Assembly (NCBI GenBank): GCA_028278455.1
Contig: JANQEH010000247.1
Location: forward strand, 1 to 37,278
Length of the DNA: 37,278 nucleotides
Reading direction: 5' to 3'
Source: a bacterium
GTDB taxonomy: Bacteria > SM23-31
Shown here: positions 27,087 to 34,224 of the stretch, one piece after another
How the letters are laid out: each line of letters starts with the position of its first letter
How positions within the stretch are numbered: the first letter of the stretch is position 1
Made by a program: the position numbers and the translations under genes
The notes under the pieces: generated by a model
What the model was told of the DNA's origin: nothing
What the model saw: only the letters and a program-made list of their open reading frames with translations
Database searches by the model: none

Positions 27087-27905
27087 ATGAAAAAGTCTTT
27101 TTGTATATTTCTTATCTTTTGCCTGCTTCTCATAACCGGTATAACCGCATTTGCACGTGATGGGCAAGGGATTAAGTTCACTATAATCTATGATAATACG
27201 GTCTTCAAAGAAGGTCTGGAAGCTGACTGGGGTTTTGCATGTCTCATTGAAGGCGCAGAGAAGACAATCCTTTTTGATACAGGAACAAAACCCGAAATTC
27301 TTATCGGTAATATGGAAAAACTGAAGATCGACTTTGACAAACCTGATATTGTGATCATATCCCATAATCATGGCGACCACATAGGCGGCCTGATGGAATT
27401 CCTATCCAGGAACAGTGATGTGGAGGTGTATCTTCCCGCTTCCAGTCCGGAATATTTCGTCAATAAGGTCAAAGAAAAATCAAAAGGTGTTTTGCTAAAG
27501 AAAGATCCGTATGAAGTATGTGAAGGGGTTTATCTGACAGGCGAAATGGGCAGGGGTATAAAGGAGCAATCCATGGTGTTCGATCTTGGTGAAAAAATTA
27601 TTGTTATGACCGGTTGTGCTCATCCCGGAATTGTCGATATTGTAAAAAAGTCAAAAGAAATCGTTGACAAAGATATATACCTGGTCTTCGGTGGATTTCA
27701 TCTCATGCAGCATGATGCAAAACAGATCAAGGAAATTGTAGGTGAGTTCAACGATCTGGGGATTCAAAAGTGCGGTGCGACTCACTGCACAGGTGATGAC
27801 CAGATCGAGATGTTCAGTAAAGCATATGGTAAGGACTTTGTCAGGCTTGGAGCGGGAAGGGTGCTGAGTTTTATCGATGGTGAGCTGAATACAGAAAAAC
27901 AATGA
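27087..27905 (+). CDS. Exported MBL-fold metallo-hydrolase (dihydropterin-synthase-like subfamily)
   Basis: 272 aa from ATG 27087, chosen because GGGAG lies six bases upstream and because a clean signal peptide (CIFLIFCLLLITGITAFA) then follows directly. The earlier ATG at 27069 adds six residues and lacks a ribosome site. The MBL fold has LIEGAEKTILFDTGTKPEIL, the metal motif VIISHNHGDHIGGLMEF, GCAHPGIVDIV, FGGFHLMQHD and a late THCTGDDQIEMF. This pattern marks the subfamily annotated as 7,8-dihydropterin-6-methyl-4-(beta-D-ribofuranosyl)aminobenzene 5'-phosphate synthase-like, whose real substrates are mostly unknown. Export makes the archaeal cofactor role unlikely. Confidence 0.92.
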   Translation: MKKSFCIFLIFCLLLITGITAFARDGQGIKFTIIYDNTVFKEGLEADWGFACLIEGAEKTILFDTGTKPEILIGNMEKLKIDFDKPDIVIISHNHGDHIGGLMEFLSRNSDVEVYLPASSPEYFVNKVKEKSKGVLLKKDPYEVCEGVYLTGEMGRGIKEQSMVFDLGEKIIVMTGCAHPGIVDIVKKSKEIVDKDIYLVFGGFHLMQHDAKQIKEIVGEFNDLGIQKCGATHCTGDDQIEMFSKAYGKDFVRLGAGRVLSFIDGELNTEKQ

Positions 27906-27921
27906 ATGATTTTTATTTTGC

Positions 27922-27990
27922 CTCCGGGGTGATAAACTGTAAAATTCATGACCGGGATATTATCAGTTCCTTCACCCCGGAGTTTCTTAT
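27922..27990 (+). terminator. Long terminator-like hairpin after the MBL pair
   Basis: Perfect 11-base arms CTCCGGGGTGA (27922-27932) and TCACCCCGGAG (27972-27982) are followed by TTTCTTATTACTTATT. A second inner stem, AACTG (27935-27939) with CAGTT (27964-27968), extends the structure. It lies 17 bases after the stop of the second MBL gene and separates it from the PD40 cluster. The T tail is interrupted, so efficiency is uncertain. Confidence 0.7.
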
Positions 27991-28050
27991 TACTTATTAC
28001 AATTCTATTATTAACCTGCTTCAATATTTAATAAAAGAAGGTGAATTGAT

Positions 28051-28986
28051 ATGATCAATAAGAGTTATATGATCTTATTGTTATCCTTCATCAGTATGTG
28101 CCTTGTTTATTGCAAGGAAAATGAAGAAATAGTAGTAAACTATCCGGATCCGGTTTATCCAGGTAGAAAGACAGAAGTTTTTGCCAGGGAGGTAGTTTCA
28201 TCGGAAAATCGTGAGCACAGTACAGTGACTTTCTCAAATGATGGAAAAGAGTTGTATTTCACTAGACAGTATAAAGAAAATGAAATAGACAGGCACGATA
28301 TTCTCGTCATGAGATATTCAGAGGGTGAATGGTCCGGGCCGGAAAAAGTAAGTTTTACCAGCGATTTTCTTGATGACGGAACAACTTTTACAACAGACGG
28401 GAAAAAGCTTTTTTTCGGTTCAAGAAGGTCTGCTGCTGTTCATGGTAAAGGCAGGAAAGATACGGATATATGGTATGTAGAGAGAACTGAAGATGGATTC
28501 GGAAAACCGGTTAATGTCGGCTTTCCGGTTAATTCTGACGCAAATGAAGGATTCCCATGTCTCACCAATGACAACACTCTATATTTTCACTCGGACAGGG
28601 GTGAGAATGCAAACATGGATCTTTTCTATTCAAAATATGTCAATGGAAAATACACGCAGCCGGTACGTCTACCGTCCCGTATTAATACTGAATATGGAGA
28701 AGGCGCTGTCTATGTATCATCTGATGGGAGTTATATGTTCTTTGTGCGGATAAAGATAGAAAACAATAGCTTTAACACGGACCTTATGTTCAGCACCAAA
28801 AACAATAAAGATGACTGGAGAGAACCGATCAGTCTAAAGCAAAAGCTTGGGCTAACAGGTGATGACATAATTCATGCCAGAGTTTCACCCGATAACAAAT
28901 ACATTTTTATTCTTGACCATGGCGATATCAAATGGATAACAGCCGATATTATTCAAGAACTTAGAAAAGAGAGCAATATTAAATGA
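28051..28986 (+). CDS. PD40 beta-propeller lipoprotein 1
   Basis: A 311-aa protein with a lipoprotein-like signal (LLLSFISMCLVYC, Cys22). The mature part has repeated WD40-like PD40 (TolB-type) blades: TVTFSNDGKELYFTRQY, TTFTTDGKKLFFGSRRS, PCLTNDNTLYFHSDRG, AVYVSSDGSYMFFVR and ARVSPDNKYIFILDHG, each preceded by a strand ending in W-x-x-P or a similar turn. It is the most divergent of four tandem paralogues and lacks the YLGQ-x-PPG leader shared by the other three. AAGGTGA stands six bases before the ATG. Its stop overlaps the next gene (ATGA). No enzymatic residues are seen. Confidence 0.9.
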   Translation: MINKSYMILLLSFISMCLVYCKENEEIVVNYPDPVYPGRKTEVFAREVVSSENREHSTVTFSNDGKELYFTRQYKENEIDRHDILVMRYSEGEWSGPEKVSFTSDFLDDGTTFTTDGKKLFFGSRRSAAVHGKGRKDTDIWYVERTEDGFGKPVNVGFPVNSDANEGFPCLTNDNTLYFHSDRGENANMDLFYSKYVNGKYTQPVRLPSRINTEYGEGAVYVSSDGSYMFFVRIKIENNSFNTDLMFSTKNNKDDWREPISLKQKLGLTGDDIIHARVSPDNKYIFILDHGDIKWITADIIQELRKESNIK

Positions 28987-29921
28987 GATTGACTTTAATA
29001 TTAATGACAGTCATAGCCACTATTTTATATTCCTGCTATGGAAAAGGTGATAATTCCGGGAATATCGATTACCTGGGACAGGAACCGCCTGGAACAGAGC
29101 CGGAAGTCTTCGCTCCCGGTATCGTATCAATTCATGAAACCGTTGATTTTGCGCTATCTTTTACCCGGAATGGAAAAGAGGCATATTTCTCAAGATTTGT
29201 ACCGGGCAAGAATCTTTCTATCATGTTCTTAAAGCGGGAAAACGGGGAATGGTCTGAGCCTGTTGTTGCTCCGTTTTCGGGGCGATTCAGGGATGGAACT
29301 CCTTATATCTCAAATGATGGTCAAAAACTGTTTTTTACTTCATGGAGGCCGCTGAATCCCGGTAAAGAGCCTGAAGAAATTCCTCATATATGGATGCTGG
29401 AAAGAGAAAATTATGGAGAATGGTCAGAACCTGAGATAATAGAATTCAAGCCCGGTTCATCTATTGGAGAGTGGAATCCCTGCATTACGTCTGACGGTTA
29501 TATGTATTTTAACGGAAATTTCGGTCTGAAAGAAGGTGATAATGATATATATTTCTCGGGATTTAATAATGGTTCTTATTCGGTTCCGGTAAATCCGGGT
29601 GATAATATAAATACGGAGTTTATAGAGGTGGAGCCTGCTGTATCACCCGACGGCAGTTATATGATCTTTTATTCGGCAGGCAGGCCTGATCAGATGGGTA
29701 AGGATCTGGTGGGGGATTTATATATAAGTTTCAAGCAAACAGACGGATCATGGGGAAAAGCAGTAAATATGGGTAAACCGGTTAATTCTGATTCCGAGGA
29801 GAACTGGCCCCGGATCTCCCCGGACGGGAAATATATCTTCTTCTCCAGCAACAGGGACAGAGACAATCACATGCCGGATATTTACTGGATCAATGCTTCT
29901 ATAATAGAAGGTTATAAGTAA
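28983..29921 (+). CDS. PD40 beta-propeller lipoprotein 2
   Basis: A 312-aa protein, translationally coupled to the preceding gene by a four-base ATGA overlap. The signal peptide ends in a lipobox (ILYSC, Cys18). After a short linker comes the leader YLGQEPPGTEPEVFAPGIVS shared with the two later paralogues, then PD40 blades: LSFTRNGKEAYFSRFV, PYISNDGQKLFFTSW, PCITSDGYMYFNGNFG, PAVSPDGSYMIFYSAG and PRISPDGKYIFFSSNR, ending with DIYWINASIIEGYK. The ending DIYWI-A-I-E recurs in the paralogues. Its role at the cell surface or in the periplasm is unknown. Confidence 0.92.
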   Translation: MRLTLILMTVIATILYSCYGKGDNSGNIDYLGQEPPGTEPEVFAPGIVSIHETVDFALSFTRNGKEAYFSRFVPGKNLSIMFLKRENGEWSEPVVAPFSGRFRDGTPYISNDGQKLFFTSWRPLNPGKEPEEIPHIWMLERENYGEWSEPEIIEFKPGSSIGEWNPCITSDGYMYFNGNFGLKEGDNDIYFSGFNNGSYSVPVNPGDNINTEFIEVEPAVSPDGSYMIFYSAGRPDQMGKDLVGDLYISFKQTDGSWGKAVNMGKPVNSDSEENWPRISPDGKYIFFSSNRDRDNHMPDIYWINASIIEGYK

Positions 29922-30091
29922 ACGGGGAATAAAAATTCACGTTATCTGTATAATGCAGAAATAAAAATGGCTTCTATTACAACTTCGACGGCAAACCAAT
30001 ATCTGCATTCTTCGATCTAATTCACCATGTTTCCGTATAAGTTAAGTATAGCTGCTGAAATTATAACTGCATTATTAAATACAGGAAAAAG

Positions 30092-31129
30092 ATGATGTGC
30101 TTAAGGACTATTATTGATTTCAGGCTGCTTACGGTCATACTGATGTTGTTCCTTAACTGCGGCAGCGCAGAAGAATCCGCTTACCTGCACAAATTCCCAG
30201 ATTTGACAGGAGATTACCTCGGCCAGAATCCCCCGGGTTCTGAACCTGTTGTTTTCGCACCCGGAATAGTATCGACCGGTATGTATACTCGTGATGTTGC
30301 AATGATGCCGGACGGGAGCGAGCTATATTACTGCGTTTCCGAATGGGGTAAAGCATTTATTTTCTATTCTAAGATAGTAAACGGGAAGTGGACAGAACCG
30401 GAAGTCGCCTCATTCTCCGGACAATACCTCGATTTTGAGCCTTTTATTTCTCCGGATGGAAAGAGACTACTATTTCTGTCAAACAGACCGGAAAAGGGTG
30501 AAGAAGCCCAGCCGGGTTGGAGAAAGCAGGATATCTGGGCCGTAGACAGGACAGAAACAGGATGGAGCGAGCCCTACAACCTGGATGAGCCTATAAACAC
30601 GGATGGGAACGAATTCTATCCTTCGATTACAAAGGATGGAACTCTATACTTTACGAAAGTCGTTGACGGTGCAGCAGCAATTTACAGGTCGAGATTTATC
30701 GATGGGAAATATGGTGAACCGGAAAGGATCAGCGATATAGTTAATAAAAACAGGCCTTACAATGCCTTTATCTCACCTGAAGAGAGTTATCTGATTTACT
30801 GTTCCGGAGGCGGAGAAAACGGTTTCGGCGGAGCGGATTACTACATTTCATTTCGGGACAGTGATGATACCTGGAGTGAACCGGTTAATATGGGAGAAAA
30901 AATCAACAACGATAGACACGCTACGTCAGCTTATGTTTCTCCGGATGGAAAATACCTGTTCTTCGGAAGCAGTGAGAGAAATATCCATGATGATTATGAA
31001 GGATTACCGGTGAAATTGTCTGATATAAAAACATTTCAGAACAGTCATCGGAACGGAAACTCCGCGATCTATTGGATTGATGCCGGGATAATTGAAGAAT
31101 TGAAGAACAGTGCAAATGCTAACAGGTGA
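30092..31129 (+). CDS. PD40 beta-propeller lipoprotein 3
   Basis: A 345-aa protein. The signal peptide ends at a lipobox-like Cys (MLFLNC). The shared leader YLGQNPPGSEPVVFAPGIVS is followed by blades including AMMPDGSELYYCVSEWG, PFISPDGKRLLFLSNRPEKG, PSITKDGTLYFTKVVDG, AFISPEESYLIYCSGGGENG and AYVSPDGKYLFFGSSE, then the ending AIYWIDAGIIEELK. Strands ending in W-x-E-P introduce most blades. It is closest to the next gene, which begins 12 bases later, so those two arose by a recent duplication. It is 170 bases after gene 2, with AGGA five bases before the ATG. Confidence 0.92.
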   Translation: MMCLRTIIDFRLLTVILMLFLNCGSAEESAYLHKFPDLTGDYLGQNPPGSEPVVFAPGIVSTGMYTRDVAMMPDGSELYYCVSEWGKAFIFYSKIVNGKWTEPEVASFSGQYLDFEPFISPDGKRLLFLSNRPEKGEEAQPGWRKQDIWAVDRTETGWSEPYNLDEPINTDGNEFYPSITKDGTLYFTKVVDGAAAIYRSRFIDGKYGEPERISDIVNKNRPYNAFISPEESYLIYCSGGGENGFGGADYYISFRDSDDTWSEPVNMGEKINNDRHATSAYVSPDGKYLFFGSSERNIHDDYEGLPVKLSDIKTFQNSHRNGNSAIYWIDAGIIEELKNSANANR

Positions 31130-31141
31130 GGAGAAACAATA

Positions 31142-32182
31142 ATGAATAAGCTTAAAAATGAATATATTATAGCTGGTTTGATCGTAATATCAACACTTGG
31201 CGTATTTCTTGGATTAAGGCCTGCAGATTCTGATTTTCCTGTATTGACAGGGCCATATCTCGGGCAGACACCTCCTGGAAACGAACCTGTATTATTTGCT
31301 CCCGGTATTATACCCACGGGATTATACACTCGGGATTTTGCAATGACTCCCGACGGAAATGAGATCTACTATTGTATAGCTCTGGCGAATTTCGACTATA
31401 CTCTTGTCATGGTTTCAAAGAATATCAACGGAAGGTGGACTGAACCGGAAGTAGCTCCATTCTCGCGTGAAATGAAACATATGATACTTGAACCGGCAAT
31501 ATCTCCAGACGGGAGAAAGTTTTATTTCCTGTCAAACCGTCCGGACACAGCAGCCGGAGAGACTGAGGCAGGTGATCAGGATATATGGGTAATGGACAGA
31601 CAGGGAGACCGCTGGGGAGAACCGTACAATCCCGGTCCGCCGATAAATACTGACGGTGCAGAATTCTTTGCATCTGTTACAGATGACGGAACTATGTATT
31701 TTACTCGTGTTGTACGAGGACAGAGAGGGAATAAGTTATACCGAAGCAGGCTGGTAAACGGTGAATATACCGAAGCAGAACTGCTGCCGGAACAGGTGAA
31801 CTCGACAGCCAATCAGTTCAACGCTTATATTGCAAGAGATGAGAGTTACATTATTCTCAGTACCGGATTAAGAGAGGACACTCGAGGTGGTGCGGATTAC
31901 TACATAGTCTTCAGGAATGCGAACGATGAGTGGAGCGATCCCATAAATCTGGGAGATAAAATCAATACAGAGCAGGGTTCGGAGTGGTCTCCATATATTT
32001 CTCCGGATGGGAAGTACTTCTTTTTTATGGCACCTAGAGTGGGAGAACATATAAAGGATAATATGTCCGGAATAACGATAACGGAAATGCTGAAACTATA
32101 CAATTCGCCGGGGAGCGGTTATCCCGATATATACTGGGTAGATGCTTCGTTCATTGATGATTTGAGACCGGATGGTTATTAA
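31142..32182 (+). CDS. PD40 beta-propeller protein 4 (no lipobox cysteine)
   Basis: A 346-aa protein, the near twin of the preceding gene: leader YLGQTPPGNEPVLFAPGIIP, then TRDFAMTPDGNEIYYC, PAISPDGRKFYFLSNRPDTA, ASVTDDGTMYFTRVVRG, AYIARDESYIILSTG and PYISPDGKYFFFMAPR, ending DIYWVDASFIDDL. Unlike its neighbours, its N-terminal hydrophobic segment (YIIAGLIVISTLGVFLGL) contains no cysteine, so it is probably held by an uncleaved helix or released rather than lipidated. AGGAG stands eight bases before the ATG. It lies 12 bases after gene 3, in the same operon. Confidence 0.92.
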   Translation: MNKLKNEYIIAGLIVISTLGVFLGLRPADSDFPVLTGPYLGQTPPGNEPVLFAPGIIPTGLYTRDFAMTPDGNEIYYCIALANFDYTLVMVSKNINGRWTEPEVAPFSREMKHMILEPAISPDGRKFYFLSNRPDTAAGETEAGDQDIWVMDRQGDRWGEPYNPGPPINTDGAEFFASVTDDGTMYFTRVVRGQRGNKLYRSRLVNGEYTEAELLPEQVNSTANQFNAYIARDESYIILSTGLREDTRGGADYYIVFRNANDEWSDPINLGDKINTEQGSEWSPYISPDGKYFFFMAPRVGEHIKDNMSGITITEMLKLYNSPGSGYPDIYWVDASFIDDLRPDGY

Positions 32183-32244
32183 CGAATTATTGTAGTGAGC
32201 TGGCTGTTTCTTGGAAAAATTCTAAAGTATTTAAGGAGAAAAAT

Positions 32245-33408
32245 ATGATTTCAAGAACTCTATTTGTGGTTATGGTTTTGAGCTTTACTCTGCAATTTTC
32301 TTCCGGGACCTATGCGCAGGAAAAAAGCCGCCCCGAATCAGATCTTTCATTTAGATTGAGTGACCAGGTGTTTGAACCGGTAAGGACCAACCGGATAGGG
32401 ATAGCTGACCTGGATGGCGATGGGGACCTGGATGCAATCTTTGCCAATATGGGTTTCAATAATTCACAGGTTTGGTTCAACGATGGAAATGGCAGGTTTA
32501 TTGAATCCGGACAGAAACTGACGCAGCAGGGACATGGTACCGGGATTGGAGACTTTGACGGTGACGGTGATATTGATGTTTTCATACCTTGTGCCGGCTG
32601 GAGCCAGGATAATGGTCAAACGTGGAGCTATATTCCCAGCAAAGTATATTTCAATAACGGATAAGGACATTTTACAGAAAGCGGACAGGATCTTGGTGAT
32701 AAGGATCTGAGCGGCACAGGAGTATTCATTGCCGATATAGACGGCGATGGGGACCTGGATGCAATGGTAAGCTACCATCCTGAAGAGAATAAGATATATG
32801 AAAATGACGGTACGGGAGTTTTTACGGATACGGGCAAGAGTTTTCCAAGCTCAATCGTCTGGGGAGATTTTAACTCAGACGGTCTTGTCGATATTTTTGA
32901 TAAGATAGCGGGAAAAGGATACAGAACCCTGTTAAATGACGGCACGGGTCTATTCACAGAATCGTGGTCAATGCATGATCCTAAAGCAGTCAGGAGTTTC
33001 GGAGATTCCGGTGATATTGATAATGACGGAGACCTTGATATTGTGATGTCAAACGGAGGAAGGAACGATCCTGATCCCACAATGGTATTTCTTAATGATG
33101 GGAAAGGAAATTTTACAGATTCAGGGCAGGAGTTGTTTGCGGCAAAATTTGGAAGAGTCGGCCTTGATGACCTGACGGGGGATGGTTATCTGGATGCAGT
33201 CATTATGAGTTCAGGGCTCCCAAACCAGGTCTGGATTAATGACGGCACCGGTAAATTTATCAATACGGGGATCAGTCTTCAGGATAATAATGCCTTCCTT
33301 AGCTGCGCCTTCGGTGATTTCGACGGCGATGGTGATCTCGACTTCTTCTTCAGTCACTTTTTTGGAGGAAGAAACCAGCTATGGTTCAACCTGATAAACG
33401 ATAAATAA
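32245..33408 (+). pseudogene. Exported FG-GAP/VCBS repeat protein, interrupted by one in-frame stop
   Basis: Reading through TAA at 32662-32664, frame 1 gives a 387-residue protein. It has a signal peptide (TLFVVMVLSFTLQFSSGTYA) and about seven Asp-rich FG-GAP/VCBS calcium-type loops: DLDGDGDLDAIF, DFDGDGDIDVFI (before the stop), then DIDGDGDLDAMV, DFNSDGLVDIF, DIDNDGDLDIVM, DLTGDGYLDAVI and DFDGDGDLDFFF. The stop falls in the conserved context NNG-stop-GHFTESGQ, where other repeats read NDG-T/K-G-F, so a single base change (for example AAA or CAA to TAA) explains it. There is no frameshift. The second half has only internal ATGs (the first at 32764) and no ribosome site. AAGGAG six bases before ATG 32245 is intact. 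A sequencing error is possible. Confidence 0.85.
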
Positions 33409-33423
33409 ACCGAGAGAAATGTG

Positions 33424-33834
33424 ATGGAGTTAAAATATACAACTGAAATCCCTGATAAAGACCAATTCTTTGCACTGTTTGAGACCACCGGATGGAACGA
33501 GGAGTATCAGCTAAGTATTGATGAACTTTATGATGCACTGGCCTCAAGCTGGTTCATGGTTTCTGCTTATGATAGCGGTACACTTGTCGGATTCGGCAGG
33601 ATTATCTGCGATGGGATAGTGCACGCGCTGATCCTGGACCTGATAGTGTACCCGAGATATAAATACAAGGGTATCGGCAGCGCAATTCTGAAGGAATTAG
33701 TAGAGAAATGCAAGAAGCATAATATACGTGATATTCAACTATTCTGCGCAAAAGGCGTTATAGATTTTTACCTTAAGCATGGATTCGTTGAGAGGCCCGG
33801 GGATGCTCCCGGTATGGAGTTGAAAAAGCAGTAA
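33424..33834 (+). CDS. GNAT-family N-acetyltransferase
   Basis: 136 aa, a normal length for a small GNAT enzyme. The fold shows AYDSGTLVGFGRIICDG, ALILDLIVYPRYKYKGIGSA (motif A with the R/K-x-x-G-I-G acetyl-CoA pyrophosphate loop), LKELVEKCKKH, and the end motif FYLKHGFVERPG. The acetyl acceptor is unknown. The start is ATG 33424, with a GTG at 33421 also in frame. A weak GAGAG lies upstream. It follows the broken VCBS gene by 15 bases and is the only plainly cytoplasmic enzyme in this otherwise exported block. Confidence 0.92.
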   Translation: MELKYTTEIPDKDQFFALFETTGWNEEYQLSIDELYDALASSWFMVSAYDSGTLVGFGRIICDGIVHALILDLIVYPRYKYKGIGSAILKELVEKCKKHNIRDIQLFCAKGVIDFYLKHGFVERPGDAPGMELKKQ

Positions 33835-34224
33835 ATTGATCCTTATATTATAACACGTTGATTATAGTCCCGGATTTAATTTCTGAAATTTCTCGATTCA
33901 TCATCATTTCAAATCGATGATGATTTCACTCGAAACGACAGGCGTAATCTTGTTATTTCGACAGGTTTTCCGAAGTTTTGGGACCTAATGGTAAAATCTC
34001 ACAGGCTGAATCATGTTTTGGAACCAGGGGGGATTTTTTCGAAATTCAATACTACAATCAGATTTAATTTATATTTAACGCAACCTTTTTTTCAACCTTT
34101 CCGATATCGTCCAGTCTAAATTAGTACAATTGTTCAATTTTTATTCTGATCAGCAACAAACAAGAGGTTTTTCAGTATATAATTATGCCGGTTATTTTGA
34201 TTTACTATTTTGGAAAGGTATATT
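33835..34224. other. 390-base non-coding region with a palindrome
   Basis: No gene-like ORF is seen. A near-central inverted repeat has arms ATCATCAT (33900-33907) and ATGATGAT (33917-33924) around a nine-base loop, with a weaker outer TCGA/TCGA pair, and no T-run follows. An AT-rich stretch from about 34060 onward probably holds the promoter of the second DUF5916 gene. Confidence 0.5.
34212..34218 (+). promoter_or_regulatory. Ribosome binding site deciding the DUF5916 copy 2 start
   Basis: GGAAAGG six bases before ATG 34225. It excludes the upstream in-frame TTG (34210), which would overlap the site itself. Confidence 0.8.

Noticed and set aside
26532..27380. A 282-codon minus-strand ORF across the two MBL genes
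   Set aside because: It is antisense to two genes with full domain motifs, and its translation is Phe/Cys/Tyr-rich with no recognisable domain. It is a shadow frame.
32764..33408. The second half of the VCBS gene as an independent gene
   Set aside because: It starts mid-repeat with no ribosome site and no signal peptide, in the same frame as the upstream half, so it is the remainder of one broken gene.
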